The notes beneath the pieces were generated by a model that saw nothing but the letters and a program-made list of their open reading frames with translations, ran no database searches and was not told the DNA's origin. Position numbers and translations under genes: made by a program. From Lineus longissimus (taxonomy: Eukaryota; Nemertea; Pilidiophora; Heteronemertea; Lineidae): a DNA stretch of 64,000 nt. Location: the NCBI RefSeq assembly GCF_910592395.1, contig NC_088310.1:13151501-13215500 (forward strand), in the 5' to 3' direction. Below, piece by piece: positions 12,201-24,890 of this stretch. The number at the start of each line of letters is the position of its first letter. Positions within the stretch are counted from its first letter, which is position 1.

Positions 12201-15200
12201 TTGAAGGATGAAAATGGGCGCCTATTGATCACTCTGATGGATATCCTGCTGCAAGATTTCCACCTTTCTTTCGAAGGTAATAATGAGAAGATATTTCTTA
12301 AAAGATTTGCTTGAAGAACGTTCAAAACCAGTCAGAGAGGTAGTCTCAGTATGCACTAACAGTAACTAATGGTTTGATGTGTTGTCCACTGCCTCTATCA
12401 AAGATATTGAGAATAGAGCTGAGTGCCTAATACAGCATTATTAGCACTTTAGACAAATTGGGCAAATTTGGTGCTATGTAGGAGGAAACCGGAGTCCTCA
12501 GAGTAAACCTACACTGTCAAAGAGAATCGCCCTTTCTATCACATGAGGCCTGATGTCGGACTGTGATTCGAACCAGCCAACTCAGTGGTAACAGGCGTGG
12601 ATCTTGCCACTGCGCCACTTCCTCTGGTCTGGATGTTTTGTAATTATGAGCACCACCTATCTCAGAGGAAGGTTTGCCCCCATTGTCATTTACAGCGGCT
12701 TTCAAGTAAACTTTGGTATTTGTTTTAACCGTAACAGTCTGATCCTTGTCCTCTTGTCGGATATAGTCTTCCGTGGTGTTCATCAAATTTGCCAAGCAAA
12801 TTTCCAATTCTAGTTTTTGAATTGACTGCTTTCAGGAAAGTCGCAACTCCTGTCTGACGGAAGTAAAAGTGCTATGACCGAGTCTGATCAGCCAGGGAAA
12901 GAAAATGTCCAGCCAATTAATCAGGAGGATGTGACTGAAACCTCGGATATACACCGAACCAAAGGTAATTTAAAAAAAAACTTGCACAGAATTTGATGAA
13001 AGGTAACTTGTGTAGTGTTGTCAGCACGTAGCGCCATTTGGCTGTTGCAGTCCCTCAAAAGTCACAAAACAGATCCACTGCATGGATTATGATCACTGAT
13101 TAAAGAAAACCACTGAAACCCATTGCAAACAGCACAAAGTGAAAATAAAATCCATGTTCAAGTTGATAAACTTGAGAAAAGCAGGCTTTGAATTTGGAAC
13201 AATAGACATTAATTCTGGGACTGTATTCACGAAGCCCTCTTAACTATACGCAATGCGTAAACTATTGTCCACTTGCAGGTTTCCTTTTGTTCATTCCCGG
13301 CCTAACAATAGCTTACGTACTGCGTAAAGTTAAGAACTCAAGGCTTTGTGAATATGGCCCCTGATTTCTAACTGAACAATGCACACTAATGCAAAAAATT
13401 ATAGAAAAAAATCAGAAAACAATGAAGAAAATGTGATAATAGCATATATAGTATCACCCCAATTACGGGGTACTTTTAAGAATGAAACCTTTCTTGTGGG
13501 TCATTTAAAAAATATGGGGCATATATAATGCCCCACTATTACATGCACCTGACCTAATTACCCTTCAAATCCACCAGTGTTTTGTCTAAATACCTTCATG
13601 GAATTAAGATAATTGGATACTTCTTGAATGCCTTTAGTCATACTCGCAGGTATTTTGGACCTTTGTTCAGTTTAAAGGGGGTATTTGCCCCATGAGTCAC
13701 CTGTAGGCTAGATTACAGGTTCCCCTCATTACTTGATACTTTCAGACCTTTCCTCAATTTTTGTTTTCATTCCAGCATTCAGAGGTCGACAATCTCTTAA
13801 AACCTTCGGTGTCCGAATTTCTTTTGAGTTTTCCCAATGTGACTGGAATTCACCTATTTTTGTCAAATTTTGATGGCTTGCAAAAAAATAGAAAGGACAA
13901 AGATTTTTTTCTGGAAACTAATCAGGCAATAAAGGTCATGAATTGTCACAAAAGTAAAATGCAGGCAAACGTTTCCCAGATAACAATATGCCCCTTATTT
14001 CTATATGCCCTACATGAAAGGTTTGATTGGTGAAACTGAAAATATCGCGTACATGATTATCATGCTACACGTACTTCCGAGTATGAGTGTGCAGACCTCT
14101 CATTTAAAGGAAAATAGTCAGCTGACTCTCTAAGGAAGTTGCCTTTTCAGGGGCATACCACGCTCTGCATTGCTTATGTCATAGGGTCGGATGAGGCTCA
14201 GTTACAATTACATTATTATACCCACGCCTTAATAAAGTAAGATGTATCTTGTAATGAGCCGTGCCATGTGCAGAATTGTGGGGCATTATATTCATATGCC
14301 CAATATATTTGAATGCCCAACAAGGAGGGTTTCATTGGTAAATATACCCCATACTTGGGTGATGTGTTATAGGTATCATGAGTGCGCATATTGTGTCAGT
14401 GTCATAGTCTTTCATTTAAAAGAAAATGGACCGACTGATTTTTTAGCTCAGCTGGCGAAGTCAGCAGAGCTGGTACTAGTAAAATGGCTCAAATGGCTTA
14501 TGTGTGTGGCGTCAACATGGGGTGGAGAGGTAGCCCCTGGGGGTCTCTAATAGGAAACCGAAATTCCGCTGAATTGAGTGCCCTAATTTGCCACCAGGTG
14601 GTGCTCAAATTCACGGCCCTAATTCAAACTCTTTTGGCCATATCTTGCAAATGCTGCTATCTAGAACCATAATGACTTTCGATTATTGATCTGCCCATGT
14701 CCCTGCATCATATGATACGTGATTTTTTTTCTTGACGCAGTTTCCTTTTTCAAATTTTTTGAATTCCCGCTTTTTTGCATTTCCTTTGCTTGACTTGGGG
14801 TATAGTCGGACAGGTGGCTGCCAAATGTGTGTCCCAGTTTCTCAATAACAACTAGGGTATATGTTCATCTAGTGGTTATGTATCAGTGCCTTGTCAAGGT
14901 TTCGTTGTTTCAACTTGGAGTAAAGCCAATAGGGGGCAGAATGCAAAAACACAAAACGTGATAAGTCTGTTGCAGCTTCCCAAAATTCAGTGGAATGTGG
15001 ATCTCTTAACGAGACATAACATGTAAAGTGTGTATTTTGTCCTTGACAAAATTTTCAAAGTCACCGAGGTCAAAGTGTGTTCAAAATAACAATATATAAT
15101 TTTTTTTATAACCAAGTTCACTTAACTGGTGTTGACTCAACATCCCTCATCCAATATGGCTACTATACTAGCCTTAGGCCATCTTAAATGGCTTCTGCTC

Positions 15201-15921
15201 ATTTCCAACAAATATATGTTACGGTTATTTCCTGTAGTGTAGATGCACACATGGAGCAAGGCAGGCTGGGGTATCTCCATAATTGCTCACAATCATTGAC
15301 AATGTCTAGATTGAAGGTATAACAAAAAGTACGGTATATTGTCTTGTTTATATGATTGCAGTGACATTATCAGAACAGAGTGATACTTCTCATAGGAGTA
15401 ATGGAAATGGGGATCGTGCAGTAGGAAAGCAGCCTCATATTACATGTTATCATGATGAAGAAGTCACAGAGGAACTTCAAGGCAATTCATCTGAGGACAA
15501 TGCCAAAGAAACCGTCATCTTGGTAACACAGGAGGATAGTGATCCACATTGTGTCGGAGTGGGTGGCGCGAACTATGAGAGGTATTCACAAACTTACCAA
15601 TCAGTGGGAAGAGTTCCACTACACAGCACCATTGAACATATTTTTGATGATTCAAATAATGTTGAAAATGATGGTGATAAGACTGAGGCATTGGTACCAC
15701 TCACTAGGCCTACTATCTGTGTAGACATTGAAATTAATATGCAAGATGTAACTGATAATAATTTTCCTGTATCACCAGTTTCATTCAGCACACCAAAAGC
15801 AATGAAACAGAAATGCCCCCATCAAAGTGCAAACAGTTCTCATGAAAATGTTCCTGTTCAAAACTATTATTTGAGCCAGAAACATAGATGTTTACATGCA
15901 GTGTTTGTGAGTACAGCTTAA
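2205..15921 (+). CDS. KMT5A-like SET-domain protein, 10-exon gene
   Basis: Exons by GT-AG junctions and phase: 2205-2294, 5084-5174, 6954-7119, 8222-8411, 9023-9053, 9818-9891, 11457-11573, 11938-12031, 12836-12964, 15362-15921. All phases agree and give 513 codons plus stop. Exons 2-4 encode a SET domain: GRGVIATD, then RYSGDLI, YLYYF, a Cys split over the 3/4 junction followed by IDAT, then GDEVLYDYGE. This order matches KMT5A/SETD8, which methylates histone H4 K20 with S-adenosylmethionine in the nucleus. The usual RLINHS motif reads RLVNDG, so cofactor binding may be altered. Exons 6-8 are predicted helical (LGLKELDPKLLQTLDK) and unidentified. Exon 10 is acidic and low-complexity. Exons 3-4 are the surest; exons 1, 5 and 6 rest on splice phase only. 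Introns hold many repeats. Confidence 0.75.
2531..2938. repeat. 204-bp tandem duplication
   Basis: Unit 2531-2734 is repeated almost exactly at 2735-2938, from TGTTGCCAATGTTG to ACAGATAAACAT. Just upstream, a unit of about 85 bp beginning GATTTGTGAAATTTTAAGG is also tandemly doubled (about 2413-2575). Part of the unit is shared, so the array grew in at least two steps. Confidence 0.8.
4880..4960 (-). repeat. tRNA-like sequence, SINE head or tRNA pseudogene
   Basis: On the minus strand a perfect T-arm (CTGGG TTCAAAT CCCAG) follows a 5-bp anticodon-like stem and a box A-like TGCCGAGCAGTCG. The anticodon loop is oversized (about 9 nt) and no clean acceptor stem forms, so a functional tRNA is unlikely. 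Confidence 0.5.
8005..8070 (+). repeat. Dispersed GGGGCATTATGTATGCCCC hairpin repeat, copy 1
   Basis: A short palindrome (TGGGGCAT TATGT ATGCCCCA) is followed by a conserved tail (GACTCGCAAGGAAGGTTTCATT). Related copies lie at 13447-13530 (reverse orientation), 14276-14365 and 15925-16012. Three are in SET-gene introns and the fourth starts just after its stop codon. Confidence 0.6.
10301..10692 (+). repeat. Degenerate tandem repeat, three units of about 140 bp
   Basis: Units beginning TGTGTG(T/A)GCATGTATC recur at about 10301, 10442 and 10585. Each contains a diverged GGCCATCTTGAAAATTTGACTT-like block. It lies in a SET-gene intron. The preceding 9950-10250 has the tract GTCCGTCGTCGTCGTCCG and looks like part of the same repeat. 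Confidence 0.6.
12110..12188. repeat. Near-perfect hairpin with 36-nt arms
   Basis: The arms GTCACTAGATCGCACGAGGT... and its reverse complement, joined through GTTCTCCGGCAA and TTGCCGGAGAAC, enclose a loop of about 12 nt (TGACTTTTTG). Only a few mismatches occur. It lies in SET-gene intron 8 and could be a young foldback or a hairpin RNA precursor. Confidence 0.7.
12475..12627 (-). repeat. tRNA-derived SINE-like element
   Basis: On the minus strand a box A-like GTGGCGCAGTGG and a box B GGTTCGAATC are about 40 nt apart, as in tRNA-derived SINEs. The body ends in the reverse complement of GGAGGAAACCGGAGTCC, a motif common in repeats of aquatic animals (from memory). It lies in a SET-gene intron. 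Confidence 0.55.
13217..13361. repeat. Short MITE
   Basis: About 145 bp with imperfect inverted ends of about 50 bp: GGACTGTATTCACGAAGCC with ACTATACGCAATGCGTAAACTATTGT on the left and the reverse complement on the right (GGGCCATATTCACAAAGCC). It is non-coding and intronic. Confidence 0.65.
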
Positions 15922-16190
15922 GTGGTTGTGGGGCATTATGTATGCCCCATAGTTTTGAAATGACCCGCAAGAAAGGTTTGATTCTTAGAAGTACCCTGTA
16001 ATTGGGATGGGCTATTTTGATTAGGAATGTACACAAAGTATACAATTTCTTTATTTTTGGAAATATTTTAATCACACATGTTGGCAGATGTAAGAGGGAA
16101 TGAGTTTCAAAGAGCACGTCATATCAATATTACCTTGATCATTTTGTAGTCCTATATTTTAATCAAATCTGTTTTATGTTTTACTCTTTA

Positions 16191-16196
16191 AATAAA
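16191..16196 (+). terminator. Candidate polyadenylation signal of the SET gene
   Basis: AATAAA lies 270 bp after the stop codon at 15921, on the same strand, in AT-rich sequence. It is the nearest clear canonical signal found. Confidence 0.45.
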
Positions 16197-16199
16197 AGA

Positions 16200-19100
16200 A
16201 TACTTAATTCAATTCTGATTCTCTATTTTGATTTCTTATAACATGTCCTTTTGATGTGTTGATTTGTAGTTTCCTTTGAGGATTATCAAAGAGAGAATTT
16301 TAAGCCAGGCCAAGCATGGTGAAGGAACTCTCAATATTACCATATTCCTATAAACAGCAGGACATCGTTTTAGCTCAGTCCTCACCAACCCCTGCTGAAT
16401 GTACACGTATGTTTGAAAGGCTGTTATTGTCCGTACAGCCTATAGGAAAAGCAGGTGTTTGTTGGTCCAGGAGAGAGATGACGTTTCTGTCTCGGTCTAC
16501 TGTTTCAGTGAGATAAAAGGCATCTTGGTGATGTTGCCCAAGTAATATGAACAAGGAACTACAATAAGATAACAATGGACAGAGCCTGGAGACAGTAAAG
16601 TGAATGGACAAATGTTGATATTTTTAGTATAATATCATTAATTTGCGAGAGTAAAGAACCTTAATAAACAAATCAATGGGACTAAGAGTAACTTCTACCA
16701 TTGTGAGGGTCTTCTACAAAAGGTTTCGTTAAAGTTGAAAACTTTTGGACATGACAGAATAAAATGGATTTCATCCTCTACCAAATTACACTGGAAAGGG
16801 CACAGCCTAACCATCATCTTCGAAAAGATAATTCCAGGGTGGTCTATCAAAAACTACCTAATTTGTTTTCCCGCTAAAAAAAGTTCCTAACAATATTGCT
16901 CCATTATGCTCTGCTGATATTGAGTAGATGCCCAGCACCGGATATAAATCGTTGTGGCCTATACTCAGCGATAAAATCAGTGGTGACGCAAAGACAGTAT
17001 GCAAGAGATTTTGGAAGGGGACAATGTGCCGACCAGACGGACTATGGAGCGCCTGCAAGGGCGGATCCAGTCTTCCGTGACCAGACAGCCTAATTAACGG
17101 CATACCTTCATGACCATAATCTTTGTAAGAGACTAGTAAGCCTCTTTCAGACCCCCCCCCCCCCCCCCCGAGTCATTTTGGAAACTCGGGCCGAAACTCA
17201 TCCTACCAATTAAGTCTTCTCGACCACGTGTTCTTCTGCGGTCGGGTCGCGCCTAATTATATTAAAATTTTTGTACATCATGGATTACTTTCCACAACAC
17301 TGGAACAGGGTCAGGTCACTGTCAGAAAAAGTTTTGAAGTTCGTCACTATTTTTCCAAGGAAAAAAGCAAGCCCGTAGGAGCAGGGGGCAGCTGCCCCCC
17401 CCCCCATATTTGGCTTGTCAGTGTTGTGAAAATGAGAGTGCTGAAATGTCGGTAAAATGCATCTGCGGTCTTTAAATTTCAATTTTTTCCGGGGACAGTG
17501 ATCAGACCCCCCCCCCCCCGCTGGCGGTTCACCTATACATCCCCACCCTGAGCCGGACCTTTAAACAGTGAATGTTTTATTGAAGAACCCACCTCAGCCC
17601 CCTCCCATCCCAAGTCGTTCCTACGGCCCTGAAACATCCTAAAATCAACTGAATCTTGCTATTTTTGATGTTCTCAAATACCGGAAAACCCATCTCGACC
17701 GCCCCCTGCTGAAATTCCTGGATCCACCCCTGCGCCTGATACCTAAGTTTAAGGAGACTGGGACTGTTGGAGACAATAATATTGGTCGATCATTTCAGAG
17801 GTTACTAAGGAACATTCCGGCAGACATGATTGCAAGAGTCTGTTCGTGTCGCTGCCCTGGATATAGCACATTAATATCAATCATTGAAATTTGACTACCT
17901 AAAAAGTTTCTAATTTCTGCAAAATGGTGATCCTTATGAAAGCATTTGGTGAAAGAAAATTGGAAATATCTTAATTGTATCAAAATTGAGATGGAAAGTA
18001 AAATAGGTCGTTTTTTGATGGACATAATTATGGGGTATATAGGGACACAACCTTAAAAGAATAATTAATAGTGTGACCCCAGGTGGCAGCAGTATACAGT
18101 AAAATTCTCTCAAACAGATTGTCAAAACAAGCCCAATTACGGTGGTGGAAAATTGCAGGGCATATAGTAGTGGGAAATTGGTGGGCATATATATTGTATA
18201 TATGTTGTTGGACATATAAATGAGTGGGGTATATATAATATATATAATATATACAACCTTTGTATACAGGTTTGATTTTCATGCGGGATTCTAGGTCTCA
18301 TTTCAATACCCCATAATTGGCACTGTACGCCTATATTTATATATATAAGCACCAGTAGACGAAAAATCAAACAATTTGGATGAAAATTCGATGGGTCCAT
18401 CTATAGGTCGAAGATTTGTAATGCTCAGCCAAAATTACGTAGTGTAAATTTGAGAAAATATGTGTTTTGGGGCTTTTCCAGCTTGGATATCTCGTAAAGC
18501 GCGCTAGTGCGGTCAGTTCCAGACTTCAGAAATAGATGGCAACACTGTTGACTACTGCCTGGAGAAATTTGAGGTTGATTGGAAAAAAATTTATAGTGTC
18601 CATGGGGGTGTCTTTGTGAGGGAATTTCAACCAGGAGTGAAGTAATTGCTACTCATGCATATTTATGGGAAATGGAGGAATAGAAGCCAACTTCTTCTTC
18701 GAAGTAAATGATGTTAGTAATATATGTTGCAGTCACTTTCATAACCTTAAATTGGTCATTGCCTCCTTAGAAATGTATTTTGGGTGGGGTTTCCTCAGGC
18801 CCTGCCCGCTGCTTCAGTATATGGACCTGAGCTCATAACAAAACTTGTGTCAAACAATATGCAAATTTCATCATTTTGCTTTCAGTACTTCTTGACCATA
18901 TAGCCATATACATTGTATCATTAAAATTAAGTAATCTTTATTGGTGCATGGTGGGTCAGTGTCATGAGTATGAGGCAAAGCGGGGGGGGGGGGGGGGGTG
19001 GTGGGCAGGTGCATCCACTTTCTCGAGGAAATGTGCAGTCCAACACAATCATGTCTCGTCCCTGAGTGCCTGTACTTGGAATTTCATTTACGTCAGAGAA

Positions 19101-19380
19101 CAATCACTGAGCTGTCCTTTACTGAGGATATTGGTATTTCAGGCCCATTTAAAAGTTGTTTGGAATCCACAATTCGACCGCGCGTCCTTGGTGCTGATGT
19201 CGCCATTGTTCAAATCTGATTGGTCGATCTCAGTCACGTGGTATTCGACAGTAGCGCCGTCTGAGGAGTGGTTATTCCCGCAATAGCTGATAATGGGGTT
19301 CTGCTGTTTTAGCAAGTAATTTAAGTTTCTTGTACTCTGGTAGTTTAGTCATTAACTCTTTAATGAATAGGTGAGAATCA
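16200..19380. other. Gene-free stretch with G/C homopolymers
   Basis: I see no gene. C or G tracts occur near 17151-17170, 17396-17406, 17507-17519 and 18982-18998. An AT-rich stretch at 18160-18350 holds TATATA runs and short GGGGCATAT-type palindromes related to the intronic hairpin repeat. Confidence 0.4.
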
Positions 19381-19383
19381 TAA

Positions 19384-19569
19384 TTACTTAGATTGTGAAA
19401 AAAACACTGGAACAAACATCGCTTTCTTTTCATTCAGATTGCATGAGTTGTGAGCAGCAACTGGATACATACCATTGTAGTGATCATGATCCTTGACTTT
19501 ATCATAACCTAGTAATTGATTGCAGTAGTAACAGTGTTTTTCTTTGTTTTTCTTTGGTATCTCCTCCAC
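19384..19569 (-). pseudogene. Endonuclease VII-like (HNH) fragment of a PolB-type element
   Basis: The 61-residue frame has CYYCNQLLGY, then KVKDHDHYNG, AAHNSCNL and FVPVFF. These are the zinc ligands and DHDH...N core of a recombination endonuclease VII fold, as fused to DNA polymerase B in many animal mobile elements. A TGA lies directly upstream in frame and the protein ends where the family would continue (normally FHNL...). It is a relic of an element related to, but not the same as, the 32859-39878 copy, which lacks this motif. Confidence 0.6.
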
Positions 19570-21060
19570 TCAGACTTTGTCCTGATAGCGGAGCTCGACT
19601 CTTCATCATACATTGTTAAAGGATAGTTACAATTTAATAGATTTGAGAATATTTCTTCCATTCTTATCTACATCTAAATGTGTCTTAGTCTTCCTGTGAG
19701 CTGGCATATTGCTGTATGAAATGTATTAAGTAGGACAGTGAACCTTTTGTTTTCTATCACTCATTATTTAGATTAAAAAAATGTATTAAATATAACTCAT
19801 CTGCATAGACGACACAATTCAAACAGCTCGGTGAGGCCTACTTCTTCATAGTTCAATGCATGACAGCTTGTTGTCGGCGTTGCCAAGATACACTATGTCT
19901 TGTGACGGAACAACGCACTGTTTTCAGAACGCATTGGTTTCTTAACGAGAGCGGTCCAACCTGACTCAAACGTTACAACTATGCAGAAAACGGCTGATCC
20001 AATGGATACATCTCCTGCAGGTGAGTTTGTTAATTCGGACGATACAAATAGCTATTTTAACCGAACACAGAGCGTATCATCGCCGAATGATGGGTTATTT
20101 AAAGCACCTGTTGGATGGCGGGTCCCAAACAGACATTACACCAGTTATTCTCGAAAATTAAGGAGCTTTTCTTCAGTCGTGTCACCCTACAAACAGATAC
20201 GACTCCTATGTATTCAAATTTGAGATGTTTTTAAAGATTTAGACAAATTCAAAGCTTTATTTTCGGAATTTTCTCATCCACGACACAAGGACTATTGGTC
20301 ATAAAGTGTACGCTCTGTGTTCACAAAATAGTTATTTCTCAAGAGCCCAATTGCAAACTCATAATGGTTGTCAAATCAACATTGACACAATGGAGTATGG
20401 TATGATCGCCGTCGTTAAGTTTCATTGTGTCGTTTGTTGATCATAGTAACGCTCCCAATAAATAGGACGCAAAGTTAAGAACCAATGCCCAAAATAAAAA
20501 AAGAATAGAACCCCGCCCCAGATGCCACCTACTGGCAAACCTCCAAACTACTTTACAATAAAATAAACGGACCTCTGCCCAAATTTTCCCCAAATAACGC
20601 CCGTGGTGGCGAATTAGGAACTGCCCCATCATGTCATCACTCCTAAGTGCAACTGTAGTTACTTCTTACAGATAGTACATACTTTACAGGTTGTAGTAAT
20701 AGGGAAGTGCATGCTAGATTATGGGGTTTTGTATTGGAATTAAGGCAACTTTAATGGGAAAACACTTCACCCATTGATTTTGGCCCTTGTTCTACAACAA
20801 ATCGTAGATATTTGTAGATTGCATTTCCCTATTACTAGGTTAAGTCTGAACAACAGTCCTTGCGATGCATTGTTATTTTGTTCATTGAAATCAAGACGCA
20901 GTGAATTTCACGTATACACCGTGTATGGTGCTTTGGATCACAGGATTGCTTGGCTAATGAAGCAGATATTATTCTTGTGATTTTAGAGAGATGTATCAAA
21001 AGTGTTTCACTTTTTTCTCTTCCCATCAAACTGACTGCCGGGTGGAGAGAAGTGGCAACA
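19570..21060. other. No confident gene
   Basis: An open frame on + starting at ATG 19981 encodes about 80 residues of unknown nature. A good donor (GCAG|GTGAGT) lies 39 bases after that ATG, so it could be a first coding exon with no partner found. Nothing else is supported. Confidence 0.3.
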
Positions 21061-21062
21061 CG

Positions 21063-22351
21063 TTATTTCGGCTTCATCACAGTAATTCCTTTGGGTCCAA
21101 TATTTGAGGAGCCTACAGAACGGCACTGAAAAATTTCTCTCGGTTGTTCTGGATAGATATACCAACAGCGAGTAAACAGAAGGTACCCTCGCGAATGAAT
21201 TACGAAGACAAGATTTCCGTCGCCAGGAAGGAATATTTTCATGCCCGGCACCTTTGTAACATTTAAATATTTTTGGTCAGTTGTGAATTTCAACCGATAA
21301 AAAACAATGCAGTGCCCACTTGTTCGAAATCTAGCGCAGCCCTCGTCTTTGACGAATAACAACGCGTGATTTACTTCATCCCATTGTGGATATCCGCGGA
21401 ATAACAACTGACGAGTTTTCTTAGTTACAATATTTTTTTTGCCAGTCCTTATGCCGCTGATGAACAGAACTGTCTCTTGACACGTATCATACACGTAAAT
21501 GATTCCCGTTTGCCAAAATGTCGAGGGAGGTCTTGTTCCATCATGAATGAGAGTAGTTATAACGAGCGGTTTAACAAATCTGGTGCAATTGTGCTCTTCC
21601 GTAATTTCAAAAGTTAGCAACTCAAAGTAATTAGCGCAAAATACACCTTCTGATCCTTTCGTATAATTGGATTGCCAAACTGATATCTGGTGTTCATCTT
21701 CGGAGAGAGCAGGACGAACCAACAGGCCCTTGAAATTGTACTTGAGGTCAACATCCGATACGATTGTTCCGTTATGCGCATACACTCCTGCAAGCACTTT
21801 CGCTGACAATTTCTTCGCAGATGGGTTTCGGTAGAAAGTTATCAAGTGATCTTTATAGCACGTCACATCACTAATATACTTTTTGAGCTGAAACCTTTGT
21901 TGTGTACGGTTCTTGCTTGATGAAGGGTGATATACTACAACAAAGCCGGGTTCATTTACCCAGCTTCTGGCCACTTGCGTGTGAAACAGAACAAAGTCAC
22001 GTTTTGGACAGATTCTCATCTTGAACGTCAACCACATAGATCTTTGAGGGTGGATTAGAAATTTCTTTTGAAAACTGAAACTACCTGGTATCAGACCTAT
22101 TGACTATTGAATAAAAAGTGCGATTAAGGGTGAAAATGTAATTTGTAACATGTAATGTTCGGCAAATCCCTGAATACCGTATTCAGAGCTTCAGTTCTTC
22201 CCCTCTTTTCAATCCTAGAGGGATCCTCACTTCCGATGCATAAAAACGTATAGAAATCTTGGCTGTCTGCAGTAGTCGGTAATATGCCACCGCCACCGCC
22301 AACTACACACAACACAGCCAACAATACAACACTATAACACTTTAGTTGCAA
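21063..22351 (-). CDS. Unrecognised secreted glycoprotein-like gene, two exons or frameshifted
   Basis: On the minus strand the first frame (22351-22124) begins with a strong signal peptide: MQLKCYSVVLLAVLCVVGG, then a Gly run and Thr/Ala. The second frame (about 22076-21063) carries 330 residues with several N-glycosylation sequons (NRT, NGT, NYT, NCT, NVT) and scattered cysteines, suggesting an extracellular protein. The two are in different frames. A short intron using GTGAGG near 22230 or a nearby GT, with the acceptor TTTCAG at about 22072, is possible but the junction is unresolved. I do not recognise the family. Length and composition argue that it is a real gene or a recent pseudogene. 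Confidence 0.5.
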
Positions 22352-22359
22352 ATCAATAA

Positions 22360-24885
22360 CTGGTCAAAGATAGTGCATGGGTCAAAACGGCCTCTTGTTT
22401 CAGCCTAAAGAAATAACTTTTGATCTAACATTACCTGCTTTCTCCATATGTGTTTCCCCTCTTTGTTTTTTTTCGATCCTGATTCAAAAGCAGTTCGGAA
22501 GTCACAAATGCGGCGGCTTGAATCAAAATGAAAACCAGAGGAATCTGGCTCCAGCGAAACAAACGTTGAGCAATGCAATGACGAACGTGTCATATATAAT
22601 TTTTGACGGATTTTGATATCAGAAAAAAAAGGTGGTGTCACTTTGTTAAATATTTTGGTATTTTTAAGTGCGGCATCGGAAATATAGATGCATACTATGT
22701 TGAAGATGATGTACGTTATGGCACATTCTTTGATTGCCATTGCTCCGCCTTGGAGGATACTAATTATCATGAGATGTAGAAGGCATCTTTAGCATTGACT
22801 GTGCCATTTTTCAACATATTTTTTCGCTTCATGTCGGTCGAAAACTTGGTATTAATCCTCATCACTCCAGCCAGCTCTACAAGGTTTCGGTAGAATATCT
22901 TCGTTATACATTATCGACACGCACCCTTGCGCAACTGACCGCGTTGGATCGCTCATAGACTACCAATACCAGTACATAGTGGTTAATACCATAGTATGAA
23001 TAAACGTCCAGGTCCCACTACAAATTTCTCACATTGAACATTTTTGCCTCACCATACTAAGTATTCTGGAAGAAGTGAAAATACATTATCTCCTGTGATT
23101 ATTCTTTATAGTAAAAGAACGAAATTTCTGCTCCGGATGCCTCCTCCTGACGAAATTACAATAATTTTGTTAATTACCGAGTTGATCGCATGAGGCAAAA
23201 TGATGGAGGTGTTGACACGTCCGACAATCACAGAGTTAATGCTGATATACACACAGCATCGCATTGGTTCAACTACACCCTGGTTGTCAGCAGGCAGTTG
23301 AATAAAATTATATCCAACTCAACAGTCGGTAAAAACGAGTAATGGCCAAATGAATTTGTGCATCTCGTCATGTTTGATTCATTGTCAAATGAATTATATA
23401 TTCATTGCCTATGTAGCGGATGCCCAAACAAGCTTTTACCCTTTATCTACATCGCTAATGATAATGCTGTTGTCTCCCTTTGCTTATAAATTCCGCGACC
23501 TTAATGGAAACGAAGGCTGCTAGATTGTCAGCACGAGTATTTGTTAACTGCGTTCCTGTCCATTATAGTAAAGGAGGACGGTTTTGATATGCGAAGAGTT
23601 ATTGGCTACATAATGCTTAACCAACAATATCTGCCACTACTTATCATTAATTGTCAAAGGTGAATATGTGAATGTGTGAAGAGCAAGCGATTACCAAGAA
23701 ACTCTCAAGACGATGACCACTTTGTAAAATATACAAATGTTTGTGTCTGATCTGTAGATCAGACTACCCCTCCAAAAATGACTCATCGATCATTTCTGTG
23801 GCCAAACTCCAGTATTCAACGATATGACAACCCTCAGCTTGTTGGTAAGACCCCCTTCGGGAGCCACTCGCTCCGTATTGGGGAAACAACTAGAGTAATA
23901 GAAGTGGACACCTCCGTCTAGTCAGCGTAATTGAAAGCAATTTCTCCAGAACTCAATTAAGAGCGATATGATTGCCCTGACGATATGTTAGTTACCTCAA
24001 ATCAGGTTTGTGAAGGTAATACATCAAAAGTCATCCACAGCTATGTATGGACTTAGAATATGTGCTGAAGCTCCTTTGGAGGACTAGCCTATTAATTTGG
24101 GATATTGCGGTATCGAAGGAAATTTACAGTGTGTCGACTCTGAACCAATTTCTTATGCAGGTGTATTATATAAAAGTCTCCATCATAAGAAAAGTTGGCG
24201 AAAATTGGAACCACCCCATCGGTATGGATTAATCTATTCTGTGTAGGATATTTAATTCAAAGCACAACTTTAAGACAACAAATACTCCCATGTACTATTT
24301 TCATTTCTAACTACCATTACCATCATTACGCCGTGTAACGCTAGCCATTATCAAAATGCAAAGCAATTGACGAAAAGCATCTGATATTCATTTAAAGATA
24401 TGATGAAGAGAGAAGTGTGTTCAAGTTGCTTAATGTAGCAACCAGCTTTTATTCGCCGTAATGCCGTCTTGGTGTGTTCGTAAAGGGGCCAAGAACACCC
24501 ATTTGCGACAGTTAAACATAGCGATTTGTATAGCGTGTGCCCATGATAATACCTTTGATACCGCTGGGAAAAAACACGGATGTGGAAGAATTGCTAGCAG
24601 TTCTCAGTTAGATACTAGGGTTTGTGGTCTCTAGGAACGCCGGTGGTATTCGTAGAAGGTTGTGAAATTTAGATCCATCCTAAAACCATTCATTCATCAA
24701 GAATTATTAACTTCAAGTAATAAATGCCCATTGCACAAGGGATTTGATACTGGTGTTAAATTACCTTTTTTACACCAATGCTAGAGTTAGACATTTGGAT
24801 ATTGCTCTATTCGTGAACACCAGTGCTAAATCAAACATTAATATGATCGCGTTTTGTACAGGGAGACCCTAGTCTGAAGCCATCA
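22360..24885. other. Gene-free stretch
   Basis: Open frames are short (the longest, 22770-22405 on -, is about 120 residues with no domain recognised) and no splice-phased coding segments were found. It probably includes the promoter side of the minus-strand gene ending at 22351. Confidence 0.4.
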
Positions 24886-24890
24886 GATGT

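Noticed and set aside
12074-12325. Matching peptides on opposite strands (HEVMFSGN / HEIMFSGN)
   Set aside because: Consequence of the hairpin arms.
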